Below are positions 49,647 through 59,352 of a stretch of 64,000 nucleotides of DNA, piece by piece; position 1 is the stretch's first letter, and every line of letters starts with the position of its first letter. The DNA is from Mesobacillus subterraneus (GTDB taxonomy: Bacteria > Bacillota > Bacilli > Bacillales > Cytobacillaceae), in the NCBI RefSeq assembly GCF_003937825.1, contig NZ_RSFW01000019.1, forward strand, positions 124,001 to 188,000, in the 5' to 3' direction. Made by a program: the position numbers and the translations under genes. A model generated the notes under the pieces. The model worked only from the letters and a program-made list of their open reading frames with translations. It made no database searches and was not told the origin of the DNA.

Positions 49647-50441
49647 TTAATTGCCACTTTCCAGTTTGATGGCCCTCGTCGCAATAAAACATCTGATATA
49701 CTGGTCTAATGGTCTTCTTCCGCCAAAATCATCCTCATACAATCCGGCAATCAAAAATCCGGCATCGACTTGGCCCTGGATTTGGTCTTCTAAAGTATGT
49801 CCGAATTCAATCGTTTGATTTGATTCCATGTATGCCTCAATTTCCTCAGCAGTAAGGCCATCCAGTGTCGAATAAGGGATCCTGTGTTTGACAACAAGAT
49901 TTCCTTTCTGGTCTTCTTCATCATCGAAAATAAACAAAAGCGGATTTGTGAATCCTGAAATAAGTATTCCTCTATCTTTCAATACACGCGCGGCTTCTTT
50001 CCATACTGCGGAGAGATCTTCAACGAACACATTAGAAACTGGGTGGATAACCAGATCAAATTCTTCGTCCTGAAAAGCAGAGAGATCGGTCATGTCGCAT
50101 TGCAATGTTTTCAATTCCAAGCCATCTCTTCTGGCTACCATTTCATCCTGCTCCAGCTGCTTCTTTGAAATATCAACGACCGTAACATCCGCGCCGGCAG
50201 CTGCCAGTATTGGTCCTTGCTGTCCACCCCCTGAGGCAAGGCACAGTACTTTCACCCCATTTAATGACTGAGGAAACCAGCTTCTCGGCACTTGTTTTTC
50301 TGTTGTTACTGTTATCTTCCATTCTCCTGCTCTTGCTTTCTTAATATCCCCGGCTGAAACGGCCTTCGTATAGACAGCTTCTTCTTCCACCTTCTTGTCC
50401 CATGCAAGACTATTATGTTTTACAGTATCCATTTCTATCAT
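49647..50441 (-). CDS. SAM-dependent methyltransferase
   Basis: 264 residues; the ATG overlaps the upstream NUDIX stop codon as ATGA, a sign of coupled translation; an ATG three codons later is possible. N-terminal LAWDKKVEEEAVYTKAV, motif I VLCLASGGGQQGPILAAAGADVTVVDIS, then DLVIHPVSNVFVEDL. This group of bacillar methyltransferases is of unknown substrate. The pair with a NUDIX gene recalls the methyltransferase/NUDIX pair at 39.2-40.4 kb. Confidence 0.8.
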   Translation of the reverse strand: MIEMDTVKHNSLAWDKKVEEEAVYTKAVSAGDIKKARAGEWKITVTTEKQVPRSWFPQSLNGVKVLCLASGGGQQGPILAAAGADVTVVDISKKQLEQDEMVARRDGLELKTLQCDMTDLSAFQDEEFDLVIHPVSNVFVEDLSAVWKEAARVLKDRGILISGFTNPLLFIFDDEEDQKGNLVVKHRIPYSTLDGLTAEEIEAYMESNQTIEFGHTLEDQIQGQVDAGFLIAGLYEDDFGGRRPLDQYIRCFIATRAIKLESGN

Positions 50442-50941
50442 CCTAACTCTATTATTCTTTCAGCACTATGATTTAATATTTCTTCATAGAGCTCATGCCA
50501 TTCATGGTAATATTCTTCTGCCTGATTCTGGTCGATAAAGATGCGTTCTGCGGATTCATATTCAGCACGAAACTCATGGATCACATCGATTTCCATACGG
50601 TAAAATACCTGGTAACCCACCTTTGGGTATTTGCCATTTTCATTCCAGTGGATGTTTTCACTATGATCAACAGTAATAGAACCTAGTAAAGTACAACTCC
50701 CTGAGACATATGCTTCCTCCATTGTCTCCCTTTTGAAGCATTCTTCTGGTGTTTCACCTGGATCGATATGGCCGCCAGTCATGTCCCAGCCTCGTTCTGT
50801 TAACTTTACAAGCAATATTTGATCATTGTGGAAGCAGAAGCCATGAACGCTTGTAATCAACTCTAATGGCGGCAGCTGGTCACCTTTTACCCATGTCAAC
50901 TTCACTTTTGCTTCTCCCCAATTGACGTAAATCGTCGTCAC
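50438..50941 (-). CDS. NUDIX hydrolase
   Basis: 167 residues from GTG 50939-50941 (GGGGGGAT site). Box GGHIDPGETPEECFKRETMEEAYV is close to consensus: G-x5-E-x7-RE-x2-EE-x-G, but the final G is changed to V or A. Trp-rich start IYVNWGEAKVKLTW is typical of the phosphorylase-like group. Co-translated with the methyltransferase downstream. Confidence 0.8.
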   Translation of the reverse strand: MTTIYVNWGEAKVKLTWVKGDQLPPLELITSVHGFCFHNDQILLVKLTERGWDMTGGHIDPGETPEECFKRETMEEAYVSGSCTLLGSITVDHSENIHWNENGKYPKVGYQVFYRMEIDVIHEFRAEYESAERIFIDQNQAEEYYHEWHELYEEILNHSAERIIELG

Positions 50942-51057
50942 TGTATCCCCCCAACTATCCCATTCACATGTAACTCTACCAATTATAACCAGATTCTTAA
51001 TAATCTGACAACGAAAAAAAGAGAAATGTGTATTATCCAACCGGAATATTGCAAGCA

Positions 51058-51087
51058 GCAAAAAAAGCATCGGAATGCCGATGCTTT
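51058..51087 (-). terminator. Terminator of DUF3900-type gene
   Basis: AAAGCATCGG/CCGATGCTTT stem, then TTTT on the minus strand. Confidence 0.85.
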
Positions 51088-51110
51088 ACAAAAGTGTAAG
51101 TATGGACTCT

Positions 51111-52172
51111 TTAGCCTTTCTGCCTGATTCTTTCAATGACGGTTCCGACTTCATCAGGCTTCACAAATTCTACCGGGGAGAAGCCTTTTTCAAATATGAT
51201 CGAATCCGCTTCAATCATGAGAACATATTTACCATTTATCTTCGCAAGATGGATACTGTCTCCGTAATCTGCAAGCAAACCTTTAACCGAGATATGATCA
51301 AGCTTCATTTTAAGCTCCAGTTCAGGGGTATGCTCTATTAGCTGGGCTGCAGCCTCGATAACTTGTTCGGGTTCAAAACGTTCCTGAAGCTCTCGCTTTT
51401 CACTTGCTGCCCAGATTTCCATTGCATTTTCAAGCTGTTCCCGTTCTTCACTTTCGGGTTCGAACGTTTCTTCCATATGGCCGCGGACCATTTCGATAAC
51501 CTGTGTTTTAACGATTTCAGGCATAGATTGTCCGTACTCGACAAATTTTAGGAAATCTTCGAAATAACGGGCGTGGGAGGCCTGGTTGATTTTAAGCTCA
51601 TTATCCTGGATCATTCCCTCTTCGGGCATGTAAGGATAATGAATCGATTTCATGCTTTTCGTGGTGATGGCCATTTCCACCTGGCGGATCAATGTGGACT
51701 CATCTGAAATTGACGCTACTTTTTGCTCAAAATCGCATTTAAGGATGAACACAAAGGCATCATCGAAATACTTGCGCAGTTTTGCGCGGGCAACAATGAA
51801 TGCCCCGCCCCGAACGGCGCTTGTGTCAACATAGGCAATCGCAAATTTTTCGCTTTCCTGCTGGAAAACTTCCTTGGATTCCGCAAATCTTACACGGTGA
51901 AAAAGATTATAGTTTGGATTGGAGGTCAAATCATGGCCCTCCTCGACAATGAAGTAGCCAATCTTTGTTGGTACTTCTTCATTTTTCGGGTGGCGCTCTA
52001 CCTTCCTCTTAACGATTTTAGTAAATTCTCCGTCGAGGAAATCCTTTAAGGGACTGTTTTCATACTCTTCCTCATTAAGTGTCTGGAAATGTTTATACCT
52101 TTTGTCGGCATTCTCGCCTTTTCCTTCTACCTGTACTACATAAAATGATAGATATTCTACCTCAAAATCCAT
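51111..52172 (-). CDS. DUF3900-type protein
   Basis: 353 residues from ATG 52170-52172 (CAGGGAG site). Acidic soluble protein with FEVEYLSFYVVQVEG start, FIVARAKLRKYFDDAFVFILKCDFEQKVA in the middle and KLDHISVKGLLADYGDSIHLAKINGKYVLMIEAD near the end. I believe this is DUF3900, seen only in Bacillales. The middle resembles nucleoid-associated NdpA-like proteins in general form. Upstream of it on the same strand is sbcC with a terminator between. Confidence 0.6.
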   Translation of the reverse strand: MDFEVEYLSFYVVQVEGKGENADKRYKHFQTLNEEEYENSPLKDFLDGEFTKIVKRKVERHPKNEEVPTKIGYFIVEEGHDLTSNPNYNLFHRVRFAESKEVFQQESEKFAIAYVDTSAVRGGAFIVARAKLRKYFDDAFVFILKCDFEQKVASISDESTLIRQVEMAITTKSMKSIHYPYMPEEGMIQDNELKINQASHARYFEDFLKFVEYGQSMPEIVKTQVIEMVRGHMEETFEPESEEREQLENAMEIWAASEKRELQERFEPEQVIEAAAQLIEHTPELELKMKLDHISVKGLLADYGDSIHLAKINGKYVLMIEADSIIFEKGFSPVEFVKPDEVGTVIERIRQKG

Positions 52173-52202
52173 GATCAAACTCCCTGCTGTCTATATAATC
52201 GC

Positions 52203-52233
52203 TAAAATACAGCATCACGTTCGATGCTGTATT
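52203..52233 (-). terminator. Terminator of sbcDC operon
   Basis: AATACAGCATC/GATGCTGTATT stem then TTTT on the minus strand. Confidence 0.85.
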
Positions 52234-52240
52234 CCTGGCG

Positions 52241-55200
52241 TTAATTCATCAATACAAATTCTGTTTTACTGCCGCTTTGAGTAGAAATGACTTCCAGCCT
52301 GGCATCAATCCGTTCCTTCAGCTCAGGCACATGGGAAATGATGCCCACAAGGCGGCCGCTGCTCTGGATATCAATCAGCGCTTCAATCGCCTGGTCAAGT
52401 GACTCAGGATCGAGTGTTCCGAATCCTTCATCAATGAACATCGTTTCCAGCGAGACTCCGCCTGCATAGTTCTGAACGACGTCTGCCAGTCCCAGCGCAA
52501 GTGATAACGCTGCTTTAAAGCTTTCTCCGCCTGACAAAGTCTTGACGTGCCGCTCCTGTCCAGTATAAGCATCCTGGACCAGCAGCTCTAGACCACTTTG
52601 GACATTTCCTTTTGAGCGGTCCGTTTTCCTTAAGAGAAGGTAGCGGCCGCTTGTCATCTTGTTCAGCCTGATATTCGCCTCAGCAAGGATATCATCCAGG
52701 AATGCTGCAAGTACAAAGCGTTCAAATGTAATCCTGTACGTGTTCTGCCCCTTCGAGATTTCATACAGATGCCCGATGAGCTTGTATTTTTCTTCAAGCA
52801 CCTTCATCTGTTCATTTAATGCTTCCACTTGCTCCAGGATCGTTTGGTTATCTCGTTTTTTTAGATTTAGATCCTGATAGGCTTCATCTGCTGTCTGGAT
52901 CTTAACCTTCAACTGAGCAAATTCGGTTTGCAAAGCTTCCATGTCTGGCTTTTTGATGTCCTTCAGCATGGCTGAGAGCTCAGTATATCTGTCTGATACC
53001 GAGCGGACTTCTTCTCGGTAATTCCTGATTTGCACATCAAGCTGCTGGATTTCATGTTGAGGCAATTTCGCCTGCTGATAGAATTGGTACGATTCAAACC
53101 CCTGCGCATTCATGTTATTCTTGAAGGTTTCCCGTTCAGCAGCGAGTTTCTCATTCGTATCCTGCAATCGCTTTTCCGCTTCTTCTCCACGCGCCTTTAC
53201 TGATCCCAGCTGTTCTTTGGCGTCCTGGAAGGTTTTCCGTGACTGCTCCAGCTCAAATTCAAACTGTTTCTGCAGGCGAATCGCAGTTTGCAGCTTCACA
53301 TTGAATTCGTGAAGGGAGCGCAGTTCTGCAGGAATCTTTTTGGTCATTCCCTCCAAAGTTGTCTTCTTTTCTGTATATTGAATCACCAGCTGCTGATACC
53401 CTTCTTCCAGTTCTTTCAGCTTTTGTTGCAGTTTATCTTTTCCGTCTTCGAATCTCTTTAACTCTGCTTTTATTTTCTCAAGCCGCTGCAACTTAACAGT
53501 GATTTGACTTTGCTCCTTTTTCAGCTTATCAAGATCACTTTCGGTAATCTTGATTTCATCGAACAAAAAGTCGATCTGTAATGCTGGCCTCTGCTTTACA
53601 ATGTCGGCTAACATTTCTTCTTTAGCTTCGGATAATGATTTCAATAATGTCTCAGCTTCAATAAAAGTCTTTTCAGCAAGGCTCTTTTCTTTCTCGAGCG
53701 CCAATACCTGCTCCCTACTCGCTTTAAGGTCTTTTTCATCAGGGATGAAGCCTTCCCCGGAAGAAGCCGGTGATGGGTGATGATCGGACCCGCAAACAGG
53801 ACATGCTTCTCCATTCTTTAATGAAGCAGCCAGAACGGCAGCCTGAGACTGCAGCCATTTCTGTTCTAAATCAGCAACCAGTGCTTTGCCGTCTTCAAGC
53901 CTGGCTATTGCCTGCTCGTAGGCACTCTTTCGCTTTTCACAACCTGAGCTGGCATGTTCAAATTTTAAAAGATGTGCTTCCAGCCTTCTCAACTTGTCCA
54001 ATTCACCATCCAGCTTCTCCAATTTCCTGTCATTTTCCAGGAACAGAATTTGGGCCTTTTCAGCCTCTTCTTTTTCAACTTTAAGTGCTAAAATGCGCTC
54101 ATCTGCTGCTTTAACTGCTTTTTCATCATGCTCACGGAGGTTCTTTGTCTCTTCAATCGATTTCTTTAATTTTTCCACACTTTCAGCAACGCTGGCAAAT
54201 ATCTGTACATCTTCCTTCATGTGTTCCAGCTTACTGACATGTTCGGCAGCAGCAATGCGTTCTGGTTCGCGGTCAAGCTGGTTTTGATGTTCCAATTCGG
54301 CATCTTTAAGCTTTCCTGTTAATATCTCAATCTTTTGTGAGATTTCCTTGACCTGTTTTGCCAGTACATCGCTATCAGCCCTTAGGCTGTGACATAGCTG
54401 TTCTTGTGCATCGAGTATGGCAGCCTTCTTTGCCAGCTCAGCTTGCTTTTCTTTTTCGATATAAAGCCCTTTTTCGTGTTCAAGCTTTTCTTTTGTCTGC
54501 TTTAGTGATTCCAGAGACTGGATTTGTTTTAAAGTTGTCTCCGCCTCGAAAATGCGCTGCTGCATCTGGTCCCGTTCTTTTTGAAGCTGCTCACGTTCCG
54601 TGTTTAGCTGTTCCAGCTTCACTGCCATTGCCTCTATCTCGTTTTTTAAGAGGGGCAGGAGAATGACATCGTTCACACTTCCAGCTTCCACGTATTCTCT
54701 TAATTGAGGAATCTCCAGTGCTTTAATCCCCCGAAGGGCCGAGTTCCTTTTTTCTTCCTGATCCTCAACCGACTTTTTTAATAGATTCGCTTCTTCCTTA
54801 AGTTTTTCTTCCACACGCTTAAAAATTTCAGTATGGAAAAGCCTCTGCAAGATCACTTCCTTCTCCTTACTGTCTGATGTAAGAAGTTTTCGGAATTCAC
54901 CCTGGGGAATCATCAGGATCTGCCTGAACTGATTGCTGTCAATGATCATGATTTCCTTGATCTTCTCATCAACTTCTCGCACATTGGATGCAAGCAGTTG
55001 TAGTTTTCCATCTTCATCGATTAAGTGCAGTTCCGCCTTGGCACCGACTGTTGTTGTACCATCGCCGCTCTTCTTCTTCCGTTCCTGTTGCGGTGACCGG
55101 GTGATTCGGTACGTTTTTTGGCGCAGGGAAAAATCCAGTGATACTTCAGTCAACAGGTCATCGTCAGCAAACTGGCTTCTCAGGTCCGGGCCATTTCGGT

Positions 55201-55378
55201 CTTCTCCGCTTGCTTTGCCGTATATCGCATAAGAGATGCCGTCAAATATAGTCGTCTTACCTGATCCAGTTTTACCTGAGATCACGAACATTGTCCTGTT
55301 TTCCAGCTGGCTGAAATCGATGGTTTCCGTTCCGGCATACGGGCCGAATGCCTGCATCGTCAGTTTCAGAGGCTTCAT
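52241..55378 (-). CDS. sbcC: Exonuclease SbcC (Rad50-like SMC ATPase)
   Basis: 1045 residues. Walker A GKTGSGKT (35-42), two long coiled-coil arms, a zinc hook CPVCGSDHHP about half way (near 525), signature LSGGESFKAALSLALGLADVV and Walker B MFIDEGFGTLD at the end. With SbcD it cuts hairpins and blocked DNA ends. The ATG overlaps the sbcD stop by four bases (ATGA). Confidence 0.97.
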   Translation of the reverse strand: MKPLKLTMQAFGPYAGTETIDFSQLENRTMFVISGKTGSGKTTIFDGISYAIYGKASGEDRNGPDLRSQFADDDLLTEVSLDFSLRQKTYRITRSPQQERKKKSGDGTTTVGAKAELHLIDEDGKLQLLASNVREVDEKIKEIMIIDSNQFRQILMIPQGEFRKLLTSDSKEKEVILQRLFHTEIFKRVEEKLKEEANLLKKSVEDQEEKRNSALRGIKALEIPQLREYVEAGSVNDVILLPLLKNEIEAMAVKLEQLNTEREQLQKERDQMQQRIFEAETTLKQIQSLESLKQTKEKLEHEKGLYIEKEKQAELAKKAAILDAQEQLCHSLRADSDVLAKQVKEISQKIEILTGKLKDAELEHQNQLDREPERIAAAEHVSKLEHMKEDVQIFASVAESVEKLKKSIEETKNLREHDEKAVKAADERILALKVEKEEAEKAQILFLENDRKLEKLDGELDKLRRLEAHLLKFEHASSGCEKRKSAYEQAIARLEDGKALVADLEQKWLQSQAAVLAASLKNGEACPVCGSDHHPSPASSGEGFIPDEKDLKASREQVLALEKEKSLAEKTFIEAETLLKSLSEAKEEMLADIVKQRPALQIDFLFDEIKITESDLDKLKKEQSQITVKLQRLEKIKAELKRFEDGKDKLQQKLKELEEGYQQLVIQYTEKKTTLEGMTKKIPAELRSLHEFNVKLQTAIRLQKQFEFELEQSRKTFQDAKEQLGSVKARGEEAEKRLQDTNEKLAAERETFKNNMNAQGFESYQFYQQAKLPQHEIQQLDVQIRNYREEVRSVSDRYTELSAMLKDIKKPDMEALQTEFAQLKVKIQTADEAYQDLNLKKRDNQTILEQVEALNEQMKVLEEKYKLIGHLYEISKGQNTYRITFERFVLAAFLDDILAEANIRLNKMTSGRYLLLRKTDRSKGNVQSGLELLVQDAYTGQERHVKTLSGGESFKAALSLALGLADVVQNYAGGVSLETMFIDEGFGTLDPESLDQAIEALIDIQSSGRLVGIISHVPELKERIDARLEVISTQSGSKTEFVLMN

Positions 55379-56520
55379 TTTTGTCCCTCCTCCTTAAGTA
55401 CCTGATTGATTACACCAGCCATCAAATCCCTTTTGTCACCAGTGAACTCGCTGGTCGTCATTTCCTTGTAAAATTGTTCGAAAAGTTCCAGTTCCGTCTT
55501 TTTCTCTTCCCTGATGGATGTGAAGTTTTGTTTATGCTTTTGGTCCAAAGACTCGATTTTGCGTTCTAAATGCAAGACGTTCGGAAACACCTGGCGAAGC
55601 TTTCCCATCGGGTCTATCATCGCGCCATCGTCAAGCAGGGTCACTTTTAGATAATCATGGATATTTTCTTTTTCATAGAATGAAGGATCCAGTAGCTGTT
55701 CGAGATGCCCTTCCAGCTCCCTCATATCCTGTTTCGGCTTCAGGCTTCGATATCGCATATTGAACGTTCCATTTTCATTCATTTCGACGATGGAAACGGA
55801 CTTTCGCTGCTTGGCCTCAGAAAAAGAATACTTTAATAAAGAACCAGAATACCTTATTCTGTCATGCCTTATTGCATCAGGGCTATGAAGATGGCCCAGT
55901 GCTGTGAACGCAAAAGGGTCAAACAGATCCTGTGTCACACAACCAGAACCTCCAACAGACAATGTACGCTCTGAATCACAAGAATCACCTCCAAGGACAA
56001 AAGCATGTCCTACGAAAACATTCGCCTCGTTCGGATTTAGATTTTCTTCAATCTTCCCGATGACGGCCTTCATGGCATCCTGGTGAGAATGAATGGAGGA
56101 ATCGTCAAGCAAATGACGTACTACGCCAGGCTCAGCATAAGGAACAAGGTAGAAGTTCACGCCATTGATATGTACTGGCTGAAAGTTGTTCGACAGCTTT
56201 CCGGTAAGGTAAAAATGGTTATGCCGATACCAGGAGCTTCCGAAGGACAGACGTTCTGCACTGTCATGGTTGCCTGCGATCGCAACTACTGGTGTATTAA
56301 GGTCAACGTTGATTCTGAAAAGCACTTCATCGAGAAGCTCGACTGCATCCGTTGGCGGTACTGACCGATCATAGAGATCACCTGCAATCACAACTGCATC
56401 TGGCTGTTCCTCGGCTACCAGCTCGACAAATTGATTCAGCACCTCCCGCTGGTCCTCCGTCATGTACATCCCATGGACAAGCTTTCCTAGATGCCAGTCC
56501 CCCGTGTGGATAAACTTCAT
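55375..56520 (-). CDS. sbcD: Exonuclease SbcD (Mre11-like)
   Basis: 381 residues, ATG start behind GGGGGGAT. Phosphoesterase motifs DWHLGK (7-12), GDLYDR, AGNHDSAERL, VGHAF and GHLHSP bind two manganese ions. Nuclease partner of SbcC in repair of palindromes and double-strand ends. First gene of the sbcDC operon. Confidence 0.97.
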   Translation of the reverse strand: MKFIHTGDWHLGKLVHGMYMTEDQREVLNQFVELVAEEQPDAVVIAGDLYDRSVPPTDAVELLDEVLFRINVDLNTPVVAIAGNHDSAERLSFGSSWYRHNHFYLTGKLSNNFQPVHINGVNFYLVPYAEPGVVRHLLDDSSIHSHQDAMKAVIGKIEENLNPNEANVFVGHAFVLGGDSCDSERTLSVGGSGCVTQDLFDPFAFTALGHLHSPDAIRHDRIRYSGSLLKYSFSEAKQRKSVSIVEMNENGTFNMRYRSLKPKQDMRELEGHLEQLLDPSFYEKENIHDYLKVTLLDDGAMIDPMGKLRQVFPNVLHLERKIESLDQKHKQNFTSIREEKKTELELFEQFYKEMTTSEFTGDKRDLMAGVINQVLKEEGQK

Positions 56521-56818
56521 TCCAATCCCCCCTGTTTCTATATTTTCAATCTATATAAATGAAATCTGATATCATTTTTTACAATGCTACTATTATATCA
56601 GACTCAAAAAAGTATGTGGCATTCAAAATCAGGAAACCATTATCGGAACGCTTGTTCTAATTCTATCAAACCTGCACAATAATTACTACCTTATTTTTCC
56701 TTTTCAACCTTCTGACAGTGTTAAAAAGGTTAACGAACGGAGAACACTTAAATTTGACTTTTGGACTTCTGTCTTCAACAATATAGCTAATGAATAATAA
56801 TAAAGCGGGGAAATTTTC
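56521..56818. other. Divergent intergenic region
   Basis: Between sbcD (minus) and an rsbR gene (plus). AT-rich. TTGACT near 56755 and AATATA 20 bases later could be a weak promoter for the RsbR gene. No ORF with a ribosome site. Confidence 0.45.
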
Positions 56819-57661
56819 ATGGATCAAAAAACGGAAGCTTTGTATCAGTTTCTTGTCGATCACGCTGCCAATTTTACGGAAGACTGGCTCAAACGCCAAA
56901 AAATAAAGACAGGCTCTGATTATTCAGCAGATGCCCCATCCGATGTAATGAAAAAGGTGAAGGAACAGAATTCAAATTATGTCCGCCTTGTCGCGAAATC
57001 CCTTTTGCAGACTGAGGATGAGATGAAGGGGACAATTTCTGCCTGGACAAGTCAGACTGCCGCGGACCGAATCAAATCCAAAACGGAGCTTACGGAAGTA
57101 GCCTGGAATTCAGGTGTATTCCGCAGAGTTTATTGGGAGTACATCCAAAAATTCGTGAAGCAAACGGATTTGGCCATTACACTTGACGATGTTTTTACAT
57201 GGGAGAAAAAACTGAACTATACACTAGACTACGTTTTTGAGACATTCATTATTGTTTTTATGGATATTCTGATGGGCCGCCTGGCTTCACAAGCTTCATT
57301 GATCAAGGAATTAAGCGCTCCAGTCATCACGTTGACAAAAGAAATCGGCCTGCTTCCTCTAATTGGTGAGATTGATACAACCAGAGCAAAAAACCTGATG
57401 GAATCTACTCTTACACAAAGCATAGAAGCCAGGATCAATACCCTGATTCTCGATTTGTCAGGTGTGGTAATGGTCGACACGATGGTGGCGCATCAAATCT
57501 TCAAATTGATGGATGCACTTAAGTTGCTCGGTGTGCAGACAATCGTAACCGGGATCAGGCCTGAAGTAGCACAAACATCAGTACAGCTGGGAATTGACTT
57601 TGCTAATATCAAGACAGAAGGCAATCTTCAAAGTGTGATTAAAAAAATGATCCAACGTTAA
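56819..57661 (+). CDS. RsbR-family stressosome co-antagonist
   Basis: 280 residues, ATG behind GGGGAAA. N-terminal helical globin-like sensor (1-155) and C-terminal STAS domain with both acceptor threonines: Thr187 in GEIDTTRAK and Thr221 in MVDTMVAHQ. LSAPVITL linker is typical. Paralogue of 5961-6791 with a different sensor half, so the two likely respond to different signals while entering the same stressosome with RsbS (24045). Monocistronic. Confidence 0.9.
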   Translation: MDQKTEALYQFLVDHAANFTEDWLKRQKIKTGSDYSADAPSDVMKKVKEQNSNYVRLVAKSLLQTEDEMKGTISAWTSQTAADRIKSKTELTEVAWNSGVFRRVYWEYIQKFVKQTDLAITLDDVFTWEKKLNYTLDYVFETFIIVFMDILMGRLASQASLIKELSAPVITLTKEIGLLPLIGEIDTTRAKNLMESTLTQSIEARINTLILDLSGVVMVDTMVAHQIFKLMDALKLLGVQTIVTGIRPEVAQTSVQLGIDFANIKTEGNLQSVIKKMIQR

Positions 57662-57687
57662 AAACCTGCTTTTCAGCAGGTTTTTTT
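57662..57687 (+). terminator. Terminator of rsbR gene
   Basis: AACCTGCT/AGCAGGTT stem then T-run. Confidence 0.85.
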
Positions 57688-57761
57688 CTAAAGCTATTTA
57701 TACTGGATTATTGCCCCGATGATGATTCGCAAATCGCAGTGCAATTGCTTCAATAAGACTT

Positions 57762-58730
57762 TTATGATGAACATCCTCCTCCACAGCTGGAGCAGCTGCT
57801 TGATGAGCAGCTCCCAGAGCATGTGTGCCCTGCATCAGCATGGTTGGAATCCTTAACCCCTCCCGACCCACAGAAAACGGCACTGCATCCTGATGTTCCT
57901 TGCACGTTGCCTGCATAGGCGTATTCCTTGGCGTACACCCAATAGTCGTCAAAATAAAAATAAGAGTAAAACACCATCATCGCAGAAAGCCCGGATAAAT
58001 CGCCATATCGTGCCGGTCTTTCAAACTTCCCTTTTTTATCGATATTGTAAATCTGCTGTGTGCTGTTCAGGTGAGTTCGCAGCTGGCTGACCAAATAGTC
58101 AATCAGCTCCTCGTTTTCTTCCGTCACTTTGAAGTATTTCTGTTTCAGCTGCTCATCATCCAAGGTTTCGACGTCTTTTAGGACATTGCGATTTATTGGG
58201 TAATGAAAGAAATCGCCCCAGGCTTGCCAGGAATATTCTGTGATCTCGAACAGCTGTGAGAAAACCCAATCAAAAAATGCCCGTTCCTGCGGAGCCGGCT
58301 CTGGCTCGAGGTTGGGAGTATGGTGCAGCATTTTTCCGAGATACTTTACGGAAAATGTTTCGTACTGCTTCGTGAACATCAGCATTTCATGCCAGATTTC
58401 ATCGACCTTATTGCTGAACATCGGGGTATGATGCATGATGGAATTTAATAAGAAATAACGCTTGAGTTCAAATAAACGCCACTCAAATTCATCTTCGCTT
58501 ATTTCAGGATGATCGCTTAAAAACCGGATTTTCACCTGGTTGATGTACTCATAAGAAAGTGAGGCTTCCAGTTTATTCAACAGTTCTTGGGCAGGTACAT
58601 CCTGCAGCAGGCCGAGGTGATCAGGAATGTTCTCCTTTAACCAGACTTTCTTTTTGTTGCTGCTTTTTGAACCATATACGACAGCGAAAAGAATCCCAGC
58701 ACCTACGGCAATGACGATAAAAACACCCAT
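57762..58730 (-). CDS. Glycine-rich-domain-protein-like (GRDP) protein with Cys/Ser/Gly tail
   Basis: 322 residues, ATG behind AAGGAGAG. One N-terminal membrane helix (VFIVIAVGAGILFAVVYG), then a helical domain with VDEIWHEMLMFTKQYETFSVKYLGKMLHHTP, the V-D-x-x-W-H ... Y ... G ... H pattern of GRDP-like proteins known mainly from plants and fungi. The last 25 residues are a Cys-Ser-Gly tail (TCSGSCSSSSCSSCGGGCSS) that could bind metal or cross-link. Function in bacteria unknown. Confidence 0.7.
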   Translation of the reverse strand: MGVFIVIAVGAGILFAVVYGSKSSNKKKVWLKENIPDHLGLLQDVPAQELLNKLEASLSYEYINQVKIRFLSDHPEISEDEFEWRLFELKRYFLLNSIMHHTPMFSNKVDEIWHEMLMFTKQYETFSVKYLGKMLHHTPNLEPEPAPQERAFFDWVFSQLFEITEYSWQAWGDFFHYPINRNVLKDVETLDDEQLKQKYFKVTEENEELIDYLVSQLRTHLNSTQQIYNIDKKGKFERPARYGDLSGLSAMMVFYSYFYFDDYWVYAKEYAYAGNVQGTSGCSAVFCGSGGVKDSNHADAGHTCSGSCSSSSCSSCGGGCSS

Positions 58731-58816
58731 GTTTTTGCACCTCTCCTTCAGGTTTCATTGTTACTGATATTACGTTAGAGAAATTGGAAAAGTTTCATAA
58801 ATATGGATTTTGTTGA

Positions 58817-58849
58817 TAAAAATAGCCCAGCCAGTAGTGGCTGGGCTAT
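58817..58849 (-). terminator. Terminator of cold-shock gene
   Basis: ATAGCCCAGCCA/TGGCTGGGCTAT 12-bp stem, then TTTTT on the minus strand. Confidence 0.92.
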
Positions 58850-58868
58850 AGCGTCTAATTTTATAGGA

Positions 58869-59069
58869 TTATAGTTTAGTAACGTTTGCTGCTTGCGGTC
58901 CACGGGCACCTTCAACGACTTCGAAAGTGACTTCCTGGCCTTCTTCCAACGTTTTGAATCCTTCTGTTTGAATAGCAGAGTAGTGGACAAATACATCATT
59001 GCCGTCTTCAGCTTCAATGAATCCGAAACCTTTTTCAGCGTTGAACCATTTTACTTTACCGTTTTTCAT
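58869..59069 (-). CDS. cspD: Cold-shock protein, CspD-like
   Basis: 66 residues from ATG 59067-59069 behind [25 protein letters not shown] and [10 protein letters not shown] carry the RNP1 and RNP2 RNA-binding motifs; the end NVTKL and the start [10 protein letters not shown] are nearest to B. subtilis CspD. An RNA chaperone that melts mRNA structure in the cold. Long leader of about 147 bases from a consensus promoter, as usual for csp genes. Confidence 0.9.
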   Translation of the reverse strand: MKNGKVKWFNAEKGFGFIEAEDGNDVFVHYSAIQTEGFKTLEEGQEVTFEVVEGARGPQAANVTKL

Positions 59070-59223
59070 GTAACTAAATCCTCCTAAAGCGGCCGAACAA
59101 GCCATGATTGAAATTTTAGCGAATCACAACGTCCAGTTCCTCATACCTGACTCATTCAAACGTCGGCAAAACATCAGAACAAGCAAATTTCATGATGCCC
59201 ATAACGTGCAATTGGCTAACATA

Positions 59224-59252
59224 AATATAGCAATAATGGTTGAAAATGTCAA
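59224..59252 (-). promoter_or_regulatory. Sigma-A promoter of cspD
   Basis: TTGACA (59247-59252), 17 bases, TATATT (59224-59229). The 5' leader to the start codon is about 147 bases and may act as a cold-sensing UTR. Confidence 0.8.
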
Positions 59253-59352
59253 CAAGTGGCATACCTTCCATCCTTATTAGGACGGCGTTCGAGGAGGATT
59301 TACCATGCATAGAAAAAGAAAAAATCCCCCATTTTTCTGAAGGATTCTCAGC

